DNA of 32,668 bases, taken from the NCBI GenBank assembly GCA_023382055.1, contig JAMCQN010000184.1, positions 1-32,668 on the forward strand, read 5' to 3'. This document shows, piece after piece, positions 14,387 through 22,492 of this stretch; within the stretch, counting starts at the first letter, position 1; every line of letters starts with the position of its first letter. The notes below the pieces were generated by a model that was not told the origin of the DNA, did no database searches, and saw only the letters and a program-made list of their open reading frames with translations. Position numbers and translations under genes: made by a program. Source of the DNA: Chloroflexota bacterium. GTDB lineage: Bacteria > Chloroflexota > Anaerolineae > J036 > Brachytrichaceae.

Positions 14387-14790
14387 GTGAAACTGACGCG
14401 AGGGGAAGCAGAGACAATCTACGACGCGGGGAAAGAACGCGTGGTCGAAGCGCTCTTGGAGATGTCGGTCGGGTTAGAGCAGATCGAGGTGCTCAAGCGA
14501 CGGATCGAGGAGTTGGAGCGTCAGCTAAAGCAGAACAGCCACGCAGAGCCGCAGTCACAAACCGCCGTCGAGCGACGGATACCGCAAGCCGGCACCGAAG
14601 AGCCAGCGGAAACGGACGGGGCGGCGCAGTGGGGGGCAGGCAGGGCATAGCGGAACGACCCTGGCGATAAGTGAAACGCCGGATCACGTAACAGACTACT
14701 GGCCAGAGCGCTGCGGACAGCGTCAAAGTGAGTTGGGGCGAAGGCACGCCAGTGGGTGCGAGCGACGACAAGCGCATGATATTCCGCCGG
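14387..14790 (+). pseudogene. IS66 family transposase, N-terminal relic
   Basis: From a GTG at 14387 the sequence reads LTRGEAETIYDAGKE, then a coiled-coil-like ELERQLKQNS, the normal N-terminus of IS66-type transposases. Just after QNS (about 14540) a frameshift moves the match to another frame, where KPPSSDGYRKPAPKS, RRSGGQAGHSG, a Cys-bearing WPERCGQ and CERRQAHDIPP follow in the expected order. The similarity ends at about 14786. The DDE catalytic domain (several hundred residues) is missing, so the element is dead. Confidence 0.78.
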
Positions 14791-14845
14791 GATCCTGTTC
14801 GAGTGGCGGGAGCCCCAGCTCGCGGATCACTCTGCGCTTTCAGCT
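14784..14845 (+). pseudogene. Fragment of a second DUF4111 nucleotidyltransferase gene
   Basis: Positions 14784-14832 match the complement of 12446-12494 at 44 of 49 bases, and weaker similarity runs to about 14845. In the matching frame it reads GILFEWREPQLADHS against GILFEWWEPQLADHS in the intact gene. Four of the five differences are synonymous, pointing to descent from a coding paralogue. It abuts the IS66 relic directly at a short CCGCCGGGAT segment. Confidence 0.65.
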
Positions 14846-14886
14846 ATTCCAGAAAGCGCAATCCCTGCCCGTGCGAGGTATATCAC

Positions 14887-15381
14887 CTACGGGGAGCGAC
14901 GCGCTTGTGCGACCGGCTGCCCCAACGCCAGGTCGACGATTTTACCGTAACCCAACCGCAGCCACTCCTCAATCTCCCGCGCAACACGGCGGCAATCGGG
15001 CAATGAACCCGGAATTGGGTCGAGGATATTTGCACGCACGCCGGCCGTCTCGCTCAGCATGTAAACGCGCTCGGCAACATCGGGGAATTCGATTCGTAAG
15101 GCCTCCTGATGCCCCTGCTCCATCGTAAGCACCAGGTTGAAGGGGCGCAGAAGATCAGCGCTGATGCAGCGCGAACGGTGAGTTCCCAGATCGAGTCCGT
15201 GTTCATGCGCCACCTTCTGGGCTTCAGGAACGGCGGGCAGACCTTCCGTGGCCCATGTCCCAGCCGATTCAATACGCCAGGTTGAGGAGTAAACACCATG
15301 TGCGACGATCTGCCGTAAGAAGACGCTTGCCAGCGGCGATCGGCACAGGTTTGTGGTGCAGACAAACAGGGTAGACGGCAT
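14887..15381 (-). CDS. Low-molecular-weight protein-tyrosine phosphatase
   Basis: A 164-residue protein with the P-loop C8-TTNL-C13-R14-S15 at the N-terminus and the catalytic acid Asp121 in ILDPIPG, the complete LMW-PTP signature. It dephosphorylates phosphotyrosine. The gene starts 3 nt after the stop of the Wzz/BY-kinase gene, a pairing like Wzb-Wzc in which the phosphatase resets kinase autophosphorylation during polysaccharide assembly. It is cytoplasmic and the last gene of the glycan operon. An 8-bp-stem hairpin (GCGCTTTC/GAAAGCGC at 14834-14859) lies 28 nt beyond the stop, but without a clear T-tract. The N-terminal CTTNLCRSP varies slightly from the usual CxGNICRSP. Confidence 0.9.
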   Translation of the reverse strand: MPSTLFVCTTNLCRSPLASVFLRQIVAHGVYSSTWRIESAGTWATEGLPAVPEAQKVAHEHGLDLGTHRSRCISADLLRPFNLVLTMEQGHQEALRIEFPDVAERVYMLSETAGVRANILDPIPGSLPDCRRVAREIEEWLRLGYGKIVDLALGQPVAQARRSP

Positions 15382-15384
15382 CTG

Positions 15385-17061
15385 TTAAATATCTGCCTTT
15401 CGCCTGGAAGTTCTGTCGGCTGAGGGGGTTCTTGATTTACTCGAATCCTGCGGACGTACGGAGCGATGGAACAGGCGGGACAGCGGCGACTTTCTGGAGA
15501 TTATCCTTCGGTCTGCCCTGCTGTAATAATAGTAGGAAGCGGTGCGCGTCGATGCTCGATTGAGCATCACACCGACGACGTTCGCATTGACCGCAGTCAG
15601 CGCGTCCTTTGTCGCCTTTGCCACTGTCCTGCGCGTTCTTCCCGAACGGATAACCATGAGCACGCCATCTACAAGAGTGGACAATACAGGCGCATCTGTG
15701 ACGACCAGAACCGGCGGGCTATCGAAAATGACGAGGTCTGCCTGCTCCTGCAACTGCGCAAACAGCGCTGCCATGCGCTTTGAACTAAGGAGCTCCGACG
15801 GATCCGGCGGTATTGGCCCGGATGCCATAACGCGGAGATTGTCAACGTAGGTTGGTTGCAGCACTTGAGCTAACGGCAAGTCTTTATCCAGAAGAATGGA
15901 TGTCAAACCAAATCCGTCCTTCAGTTGAAATACCTGGTGCTGAACAGGGCGGCGCATATCGGCGTCTACCAGCACAACACGTTTACCGGATTGAGCGACC
16001 GCCACGGCCAGATTGGCCGCAGTGACGCTCTTGCCTTCCAGCGGCCCGGAACTGGTGATCAGGAGCGTACGCAATGGGCGGTTGATGGCGCTGAACTGTA
16101 GATTGGTCCGCAACATGCGGTACGCTTCTGCGACCGGCGATCTTGGTTCGTTGACAGTCATCAGCTTGCTGGCGTAGTCGTCGCCCTGCATATCCGTGAT
16201 ACTACCCAGGACTGACAGAGCGAGATCACTCCGCACGTCTTCCGGCGTCTTGATCGTGTCGTCGATATACTCCAGAAGAAAAGCGGCGCTGCCGGAAAGC
16301 GCCAGGCCGATGACCACTGCGAGCATCACGTTCTGGTTCATATTCGGGCCAATCGGATAACTCGGAATGCGCGCCGGTTCCATGACGCTCAAGTAGTTAG
16401 GGGTTCCACTCTGCAGGTTCGAGAGCATCTGCGCATAGGTACTCTGCCAGGTCGTGATTTGCGCTCTCAGGTTTGCCTGACGGTCGCGTCCATCCTGTAT
16501 CTGCCGTGCGCTGTTTGCTTTAACAATAGCATCATCCAGTTGCGCTATTTCCTCTTGAGCAGACTTGATATTCGTCTTGAGCCCTTCTATCTGCGTGAGG
16601 ATAAACTGCCGTTCAGCCTCTTTCTCTGGATCGGCCGCTGATGGACTCTGGAGGATCAATTGATGAGCAATCTCGTCCGCGAGGACCTTGGCCCGTGCTG
16701 GATCGGTATCGACGACGGAAATCTCCAGCAACTGAGTACCCGCCACCACGTGACCTTGCGCCATGCTCTGCAGGACGGTCCAGTCCCATTTAAGCCCTAA
16801 TGCCTCCAATGTGGCCTGTAAGACAGGCTCGCGATCCACCAGGTCGCTATAACTCTGCGCGAGCGCAGCGCCGGTATATAAGTCTGACTGATTGGCATTG
16901 GGATTTTGCAGCGCCTGGCCCACCATGAGTGTTGTACTCGACACATAAGTTTTTGGGATCGCTCTCGTGGTGAAAAATGCGGAAGCGGCGGCAATGATGA
17001 CGCTCAGCGCTATCAGCCACCACCACTTCAGTAGTACAGCGATATATTGTCGTAGTTCCAT
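15385..17061 (-). CDS. Polysaccharide co-polymerase fused to bacterial tyrosine kinase (Wzc-like)
   Basis: A 558-residue membrane protein combining a Wzz-type chain-length domain with a BY-kinase. TM1 (about 11-31) and TM2 (about 245-264) bracket an extracytoplasmic region with a coiled-coil-prone stretch at 145-205. After EPRSPVAEAYRMLRTN (305-320) the kinase shows Walker A SSGPLEGKS (337-345), Walker A' VLVDADMRRP (363-372) and Walker B LVIFDSPP (443-450). The tail has the tyrosine cluster YYYY (510-513) for autophosphorylation and a basic Arg/Lys-rich end. Family role: it controls polymer length and export in Wzx/Wzy-type systems through cycles of phosphorylation. It lies 3 nt after gmhB and 3 nt before the LMW phosphatase, forming the usual kinase-phosphatase pair. 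Confidence 0.92.
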   Translation of the reverse strand: MELRQYIAVLLKWWWLIALSVIIAAASAFFTTRAIPKTYVSSTTLMVGQALQNPNANQSDLYTGAALAQSYSDLVDREPVLQATLEALGLKWDWTVLQSMAQGHVVAGTQLLEISVVDTDPARAKVLADEIAHQLILQSPSAADPEKEAERQFILTQIEGLKTNIKSAQEEIAQLDDAIVKANSARQIQDGRDRQANLRAQITTWQSTYAQMLSNLQSGTPNYLSVMEPARIPSYPIGPNMNQNVMLAVVIGLALSGSAAFLLEYIDDTIKTPEDVRSDLALSVLGSITDMQGDDYASKLMTVNEPRSPVAEAYRMLRTNLQFSAINRPLRTLLITSSGPLEGKSVTAANLAVAVAQSGKRVVLVDADMRRPVQHQVFQLKDGFGLTSILLDKDLPLAQVLQPTYVDNLRVMASGPIPPDPSELLSSKRMAALFAQLQEQADLVIFDSPPVLVVTDAPVLSTLVDGVLMVIRSGRTRRTVAKATKDALTAVNANVVGVMLNRASTRTASYYYYSRADRRIISRKSPLSRLFHRSVRPQDSSKSRTPSADRTSRRKADI

Positions 17062-17064
17062 TGT

Positions 17065-17724
17065 TTATGCTCTGAGTTCAGCCATGATGTGATAAGGAGT
17101 CATAGGGGTTCCGCCGCGCAGCCGGGATGTGTCAAGGAGTTCCATGCCGGCTATCTGGCGCTCATTCAAAGTACGCAAGATTTGCGCGGCCACTTCGGAT
17201 AAGTCGCCAGCCACGTAAACACCTTCCATGTACGGCGGCTCCACTAACGCAGCCTGCTCCAGCCCGCGGCCGGTTTTTACAAGGATCGGCCGGCATCCCG
17301 CCGATCTTGCTGCGTCAACGTCTGAAAGTGCATCGCCTATCATAAAACTGCGCTCCAGATTGATATTCAACATCTGAGCGGCATGTGTCAGCAGCCCGGG
17401 GTTGGGCTTTCGACACTCGCAATTTTCATCCGGTCGATGCGGACAGTAAAGCACAACGTCGATACGCCCGCCAACCTCTTCAACCGCAAGTCTCATCCGC
17501 CTGTGGATATCGTCAACCGTATCACGGCTGACGATACCACGCCCAATCGCGGACTGGTTACTGACAACTACGATTGGCCAGCCTAACCATGACAGACGCT
17601 GCAGAGCCTGAAGCGCTCCTGGCAGAAACTCGAACTCCTCCCAACACTTCACATAGTCCGCACGGTTACGGTTAATAACCCCGTCGCGGTCAAGGAAAAT
17701 TGCGGGGGAGGTTGCGGGCGTCAT
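17065..17724 (-). CDS. gmhB: D-glycero-D-manno-heptose 1,7-bisphosphate phosphatase
   Basis: A 219-residue HAD-superfamily phosphatase. The nucleophile motif FLDRDGVIN (10-18), VVSNQSAIGRG (53-63) and GDALSDVDAA (HAD motif IV) are present. The zinc-binding insert CPHRPDENCECRKPNPG distinguishes GmhB/HisB-N-type enzymes from other HADs. It removes one phosphate from heptose 1,7-bisphosphate to give heptose 1-phosphate. The ATG overlaps the stop of the GmhA-HddC gene in TAATG, so translation is coupled. It has a C-terminal extension of about 35 residues compared with typical GmhB. With the flanking fusion enzyme and HddA it completes a GDP-heptose route. The alternative, HisB-type histidinol phosphatase, is unlikely in this context. 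Confidence 0.9.
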   Translation of the reverse strand: MTPATSPAIFLDRDGVINRNRADYVKCWEEFEFLPGALQALQRLSWLGWPIVVVSNQSAIGRGIVSRDTVDDIHRRMRLAVEEVGGRIDVVLYCPHRPDENCECRKPNPGLLTHAAQMLNINLERSFMIGDALSDVDAARSAGCRPILVKTGRGLEQAALVEPPYMEGVYVAGDLSEVAAQILRTLNERQIAGMELLDTSRLRGGTPMTPYHIMAELRA

Positions 17725-19052
17725 TACAGAACGTGCTCCTCGCGAGCATGCCAGTCGAGTTGCGCTTGCGTGTATTTCTCCGGCGATCCGATATCCATGA
17801 CATACGCACCTTCCGGAACCACCCAGCCGTACATGGAGATTCCCTGACCCAGCAGAAGCGGCAACAGGTGCAGACCAAAGTCGTAAAACGTATCCGGCGG
17901 TATCCTGTTTACGATGTCCGGTTCAATAATCATGACGCCAGCGCTGGCAAGATCGGTAAAAACCTCGCCAGGCAGCGGCTTCTCGACGAAACGAGTGACC
18001 CGCCCACTTTGATCCATGCCGACCAAACCAACCTCCGTCGGGTTTGGCGCGCGATATAGACTCATTGTGACACCGGCCGAAGGGTCCATTGCCACGTGCT
18101 TATTATGATCGGCGATCAGGGCAGACAGGTCAAGGTCGGTGAGCACATCCCCATAGACAATCACCAGCGGACGCCCATCGGCAAATCGATCCAGCTTTCG
18201 CACAGCGCCGGCGGTGCCCAGAATTTTGTCTTCATACGAGTACATGATTCGCATGTCCAGCCGCGAACCATCGCCGAAGTAATCAACGATGACTTCCGGG
18301 CAATGGTGCAGGTTGATCGCGACCTCATTGATGCCGTGGCGCTGCAACCATTTCAGGGTGTAGTGCAAGAGCGGCTCGCCGTTGATCGGCAGCATCGGCT
18401 TGGGGCGCGTAAGCGTCAATGGTCGCAGACGAGTTCCTTCACCGGCGGCCAACACGATGGCGCGCGGCCGTTCTGCCTCGTTCCTGGCGATGGTAGTTAT
18501 CCAGCGCTTCAGCGCGCTGGTGATAGCGTGATTGAGAATGAGATGAACGTCCTCCTGCTGACCGATATGTGGAACTGGCGCGAATGCACACAGGTCAACC
18601 ATATCCTTCAGCCGGCCGCCTGCATCACCTGTCATGCCAATCGTCCGTGCGCCAAGCTCCTTTGCCACGCGCAGGGCATTCAAAACACTCGGGCTATTGC
18701 CGCTGCAGGAAACGGCAATTACCAGGTCACCGGGTTGGCAGAAGTTCCGCAGTTGCTCCGCAAACACATCCTCATATGCGCTATCGTTTGCCCAGGCTGT
18801 GAGAAGCGGCATGCTGTCCGTAAGGGCAAGCGCGCGGAAACGGGCTTGCCCCGGGACCACGATCTTGTTGAGATCGTTAACCATGTGAGAGGCCAAAGCC
18901 CCGCTGCCACCATTACCAAGCATAAGGACCTGACGGCGCTCGCGCCAGACGCGCATCAACTCGTTAACGACACTCCATATGACGCGCTGATCCAGGGCAT
19001 TCAACCCTTCACCCAACTGCTTCACGTAATGATCTATATGGCCATTGAACAC
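17724..19052 (-). CDS. GmhA-like SIS isomerase fused to HddC-like nucleotidyltransferase
   Basis: A 442-residue bifunctional protein, GTG start with AGGGAGGT upstream. Residues 1-190 are a SIS domain like sedoheptulose-7-phosphate isomerase GmhA: LMLGNGGSGALASH (43-56), SCSGNSPS (115-122) and EDVHLILNHAI (167-177), which holds the expected metal/active-site His and Glu. Residues about 196-442 are a sugar-1-phosphate nucleotidyltransferase with LAAGEGTRLRPLT (201-213), RPKPMLP (216-222) and VYGDVLTD. HddC makes GDP-D-glycero-alpha-D-manno-heptose from heptose 1-phosphate; GmhA makes the first heptose 7-phosphate. The fusion links the first and last steps of one pathway in one chain. ADP or CDP use instead of GDP cannot be excluded from sequence alone. 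It is 43 nt downstream of the second PGT and overlaps gmhB. Confidence 0.86.
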   Translation of the reverse strand: MFNGHIDHYVKQLGEGLNALDQRVIWSVVNELMRVWRERRQVLMLGNGGSGALASHMVNDLNKIVVPGQARFRALALTDSMPLLTAWANDSAYEDVFAEQLRNFCQPGDLVIAVSCSGNSPSVLNALRVAKELGARTIGMTGDAGGRLKDMVDLCAFAPVPHIGQQEDVHLILNHAITSALKRWITTIARNEAERPRAIVLAAGEGTRLRPLTLTRPKPMLPINGEPLLHYTLKWLQRHGINEVAINLHHCPEVIVDYFGDGSRLDMRIMYSYEDKILGTAGAVRKLDRFADGRPLVIVYGDVLTDLDLSALIADHNKHVAMDPSAGVTMSLYRAPNPTEVGLVGMDQSGRVTRFVEKPLPGEVFTDLASAGVMIIEPDIVNRIPPDTFYDFGLHLLPLLLGQGISMYGWVVPEGAYVMDIGSPEKYTQAQLDWHAREEHVL

Positions 19053-19095
19053 CAGTTACCACCTCCCTGGCTCTATGCCTTTTTATGCGCCCCGG

Positions 19096-20709
19096 TTACA
19101 CCGAGCGCGACTGGTCATTGTTGCGCCAGTTGAGTGGTTGATTCGACTCAACAGCATCGCGCGGTGTAAACTGCAGAGTGGTCGTGACGCGCATATTAGG
19201 CAGGTCTAAACTCTGCCCGCCTGGTATTTTCGGCCGAATCTTTACAGGTAATTGCAGTGGTTGAGCGCCAGTACTGCGCTTTACGTTCAACCAGGATAGT
19301 GCGGCCTGACCAAGAATCTGCACATCCAACCAGATCGTCCAGTTGCGTATATAGTAGAGTTCGTCCTGACTTTCGGCGGTCGTCCAGAACTCGCCGACCA
19401 GCCACGGGCCGATGATCCCGGGCTTCACCGTGCGCAGGTTGCACGCGTTGCGCAAATCAGCATGATCAAATCCAAGTACAGTTGGCCGTGGTCCAATCAA
19501 ACTCATGTTGCCTGCCATGACATTGAAGAGTTGAGGCAACTTGTCCAGGCCTTTGCTGTACACCCATTTCTCAAACCGATTCACGCCTTTCTTTTGCCGA
19601 CCTCGATTCGAATTAGCGCCGATGTTGAACTTGTACATGGTGAATGAGCTTCCACCCTGCCCCGCGGTGCGATAACGCGCCAATATCGGCCTGTTCCATT
19701 TCGTGAGCTTGATCTGGGCCGCAATCAGAAGTTGTGATGGCAGTGTGAGTAACAAGATGAGCATCCCCAGGCCGTAATCGAACAACCACTTCAGGTTGGC
19801 GTCGATCCCCACAATACGAGCTTCGTTTATCGTGAACAGAGGGACGAATGTCTTGTTGCTCACCGCCACGCTGGATGTCAGCAACTCGTAAAAACCCGGT
19901 GAGATGCGCAGCACGTAATCTTTGGGTTTGCCATTCTGCGCTACGATCTCCTCGAATGTCTCCCATGCGACGGCGTTTGGCACGATGACTACTTCGTTCG
20001 CGCCGGTTATCCGCGCCAGGCTATCCAGATTCGTTGGACGCCCGATCACCTCCAACCCATCCAGCACAACAGTGCCCCTGGGTTTGAAGTCGTCTACAAA
20101 ACCGATGACTTCCATGCCGGCTGTCTTGCAATTCTGCCACTGCCGCGCCATCGCGGCGCCCTGATCATTCGCGCCGACAATCAGAACCCTGGCGGTGTAC
20201 CAACCATGGCGACGGAGCAGATACGCCACGCGCCGAAGCACAAATCGTTCCAGCAGCACAAAGAAAATGCTGAATCCCCATGACAAAAGCAACCATGCGC
20301 GGGAAACTGTCGCAATGTCGCGCGACAGAAAAGACAGGACGATAAGGACGATAATGCCGGTGGTGCAGGCCTTGAGCACTTGCTGATACTCTACGTTTCC
20401 CCCCAGTAAGTTATCTCGTTTGTATAGCCCATCGACGGCAAAAATGCATAGCCAGATGACCGCGCTGAGCACAGTCAGGATGACGTACATCGATTCAGAA
20501 TAGGGGGCCGAATACGCAAAGACTCCGCTGGTAATGCGCAGTTCGAATGCCGCCATCAGGCCGGCGATTATGGCTAGCGCATCCAGGACCACCAGTTCAA
20601 ACGTCAGCACTTTCCATTGGAGGTCATATCCCGATGTGCGCAGTGCGGCGCTTTTCCGGCGCGCCGCTGTCACATATTTCCGCCATGCTTCCATGATCTT
20701 CGTCATCAT
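19096..20709 (-). CDS. Polyprenyl-phosphate sugar-1-phosphate transferase (WbaP/WcaJ-like) with variant catalytic site
   Basis: A 537-residue protein. Four N-terminal membrane segments (about 36-56, 75-95, 115-128, 140-156) precede a Rossmann-like CoA-binding-type domain (ARVLIVGANDQG, 173-184). The PglC-type catalytic domain begins with a re-entrant hydrophobic segment (about 308-330). It shows LDKLPQLFNVMAGNMSLIGP (388-407) and TVKPGIIGPW. The family norm is DELPQ and KFRTM; here the dyad reads Asp389-Lys390 and the upstream motif is YKFN (359-362). The general role is transfer of a sugar 1-phosphate to undecaprenyl phosphate, the first membrane step of glycan assembly. Because the conserved Glu is replaced, activity may be altered. 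It follows the kinase gene with a 4-nt overlap and a good ribosome binding site (AAGGGGG). Confidence 0.85.
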   Translation of the reverse strand: MMTKIMEAWRKYVTAARRKSAALRTSGYDLQWKVLTFELVVLDALAIIAGLMAAFELRITSGVFAYSAPYSESMYVILTVLSAVIWLCIFAVDGLYKRDNLLGGNVEYQQVLKACTTGIIVLIVLSFLSRDIATVSRAWLLLSWGFSIFFVLLERFVLRRVAYLLRRHGWYTARVLIVGANDQGAAMARQWQNCKTAGMEVIGFVDDFKPRGTVVLDGLEVIGRPTNLDSLARITGANEVVIVPNAVAWETFEEIVAQNGKPKDYVLRISPGFYELLTSSVAVSNKTFVPLFTINEARIVGIDANLKWLFDYGLGMLILLLTLPSQLLIAAQIKLTKWNRPILARYRTAGQGGSSFTMYKFNIGANSNRGRQKKGVNRFEKWVYSKGLDKLPQLFNVMAGNMSLIGPRPTVLGFDHADLRNACNLRTVKPGIIGPWLVGEFWTTAESQDELYYIRNWTIWLDVQILGQAALSWLNVKRSTGAQPLQLPVKIRPKIPGGQSLDLPNMRVTTTLQFTPRDAVESNQPLNWRNNDQSRSV

Positions 20710-21833
20710 AGGTTCCCCCTTGCCAATACGGTATTGCCAGCGTCACCGCGCGTCTTCCAACTCATATCCTCGTCCAACAACCCATCGCCATCAGCCGTCG
20801 CCTTCGCCACTTCCCGCAGGCGAAGACCTGCATTAAAAAGCACCCGCGCGCCATCACTTTCAAAACGGAAGTCCATACGCCGCAAGCCTTCAGATGAAAG
20901 TGACGAAGCAACCCGATCCAGCGCATCGTCCTCACAATAGAGAATCAGGAATCCACCGCCGCCCGCGCCTGCGATCTTCCCGCCAAGCGCCCCATTGTTG
21001 CGCGCCAGCGCATACCAGTGGTCGATATGCTCATTGCTCACGCCGGGGGCAAAGCGCTTCTTGTACATCCAGGCCTCGTGTAACAGCGCGCCGAAGCGGT
21101 CAAGCACCCCAACTTGGAGGTAGTGACGCGCCTGCACAGCCAGATCCGATACAGCCTGTAGTGATTCGATCACTCGGCTGTCCTGGTCAAGGCTGGCTTT
21201 ACGTTGGCGGGCCAGAATCTGGGCCGAATCGTGCGCGGCGCCCGTGAACATCAGCAACAGATGCGACTCGAGGTGTGCCATCGTCTCCTGAGAGATGACC
21301 AGAGGTTCGACAGAGACTTTGGATGCGCTGAAAGAGATCCAGTTAAGACCGCCATATGCTGAGGCATATTGGTCCTGCAGTCCAATGGGTTTGCGCAGTT
21401 TGCCGACCTCAATATCACACGCCAGTCTCGCGACCTCGCCTTTGGTGAGTTTATAGCCACACGCCGTGCTGATTGCCTTAACAAGCGCCACGGTGACGCT
21501 GCTGGACGACCCAAGGCCGGTGCCGGGCGGGGATTCCGAGGCCAGGAAAAGAGATACGCCCTGTGTGACGCCAAAGTGCTGGAACACCGCCCGCGGAAGG
21601 CTCAAATCTCCGTCGTCCCACAGTAGCGGCTCTCCCGGAGTATGCCTGTAGAACGTGCGATAGTCGGAGGACGTGATCTGGAGCGCATTCTGCTCGCTCA
21701 CGTTCATGATCGCATAAACGTACTTATTCAGGCTCGTGCTCAGAACCGCCCCGCCATATCGTTCGTAATAGGCCGGCAGGTCCGTGCCGCCGCCGAAAAA
21801 GCTGAGGCGAAGCGGTGCGCGTGCGATGAGCAT
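20706..21833 (-). CDS. hddA: HddA-like D-glycero-alpha-D-manno-heptose 7-phosphate kinase
   Basis: A 375-residue GHMP kinase. It has the N-terminal ARAPLRLSFFGGGTDLPAYY, the ATP-binding PPGTGLGSSSS and the C-terminal GKIAGAGGGGFL, the three GHMP motifs in order. GGGTD near the N-terminus is characteristic of the HddA/sugar-1-kinase branch. It phosphorylates C1 of heptose 7-phosphate with ATP, giving the alpha-1,7-bisphosphate. The ATG at 21833 overlaps the previous stop in TGATG; a TTG one codon earlier is less likely. The usual length is about 340 residues, and the last about 30 residues here are extra. Together with GmhA-HddC and GmhB it supplies GDP-heptose. A fucokinase-like or other sugar kinase role is a weaker alternative. 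Confidence 0.85.
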   Translation of the reverse strand: MLIARAPLRLSFFGGGTDLPAYYERYGGAVLSTSLNKYVYAIMNVSEQNALQITSSDYRTFYRHTPGEPLLWDDGDLSLPRAVFQHFGVTQGVSLFLASESPPGTGLGSSSSVTVALVKAISTACGYKLTKGEVARLACDIEVGKLRKPIGLQDQYASAYGGLNWISFSASKVSVEPLVISQETMAHLESHLLLMFTGAAHDSAQILARQRKASLDQDSRVIESLQAVSDLAVQARHYLQVGVLDRFGALLHEAWMYKKRFAPGVSNEHIDHWYALARNNGALGGKIAGAGGGGFLILYCEDDALDRVASSLSSEGLRRMDFRFESDGARVLFNAGLRLREVAKATADGDGLLDEDMSWKTRGDAGNTVLARGNL

Positions 21834-22492
21834 CAATAAGCTCCTGTACCTTTCAGCACCGCGGGAACCGTTAAGACGATCAGCTTTGCATTCATCCAGA
21901 ATGTGTGATGACGCACATACTGCATATCGAGGCGCACGCGGTCATCGCGACTCAGATTGGAACGCCCCGATATCTGCCACAGGCCGGTGATTCCGGGCCT
22001 AACGGTCAATAGTTCGCCTGCAAACTCACCGTATGATGCAAGTTCCTGCGGCGCGATCATGCGCGGCCCGACCAGACTCATCTGGCTGAGCAACACATTG
22101 AACAGTTGAGGCAATTCATCGAGACTCAATCGGCGCATCCAACGCCCGCTGCGGGTAATTCGCGGATCATGCTTGAGCTTCTGATCGCGCAGCCATTGTG
22201 CTTTCAGGTCGGGATACGCGTTAAGCACTTCATCGCCATTCACCACCATGGTGCGATATTTGAACGCGTCGAACTGTGTCCCCCCCTTCCCCATCACGCG
22301 GCGCCGGTATAGCACCGGACCCGGGCTATCCAGCCTCACGATGATGGTTAGGATCAGAAAAATGGGTGATAGCAGGATTACTCCCAGCAACACCAGCGAA
22401 TAGTCAAGCAATCTGGAGAGGAGTTCATTCAATGCCGCAGATAACCTGCGATTGGGTTGATTCCAGGCTCTCGATTGCAGAGTGTCTCTCAT
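21833..22492 (-). CDS. Polyprenyl-phosphate sugar phosphotransferase (PglC/WbaP catalytic core)
   Basis: A 219-residue monotopic phosphoglycosyl transferase, first gene of the downstream operon half. It has the re-entrant hydrophobic segment (about 30-52), DAFKYRTM (75-82), [12 protein letters not shown] with catalytic Asp125-Glu126, GPRM and [16 protein letters not shown]. These are the complete catalytic features of the family that transfers a sugar 1-phosphate from a nucleotide sugar to undecaprenyl phosphate. The ATG at 22492 has AGGG about 7 nt upstream. It is the short (core-only) form; the second PGT in the operon carries the full N-terminal membrane domain. Which sugar is used is not visible. 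It starts 571 bp downstream of the previous operon half. Confidence 0.9.
   Translation of the reverse strand: MRDTLQSRAWNQPNRRLSAALNELLSRLLDYSLVLLGVILLSPIFLILTIIVRLDSPGPVLYRRRVMGKGGTQFDAFKYRTMVVNGDEVLNAYPDLKAQWLRDQKLKHDPRITRSGRWMRRLSLDELPQLFNVLLSQMSLVGPRMIAPQELASYGEFAGELLTVRPGITGLWQISGRSNLSRDDRVRLDMQYVRHHTFWMNAKLIVLTVPAVLKGTGAY

Noticed and set aside
14128-14670. A 180-codon plus-strand ORF around the IS66 relic
   Set aside because: It is in a different frame from both transposase segments and reads as low-complexity Arg/Gly sequence.
18096-19133. Plus-strand open frame opposite GmhA-HddC
   Set aside because: It is a shadow of a gene with full SIS and nucleotidyltransferase motifs.
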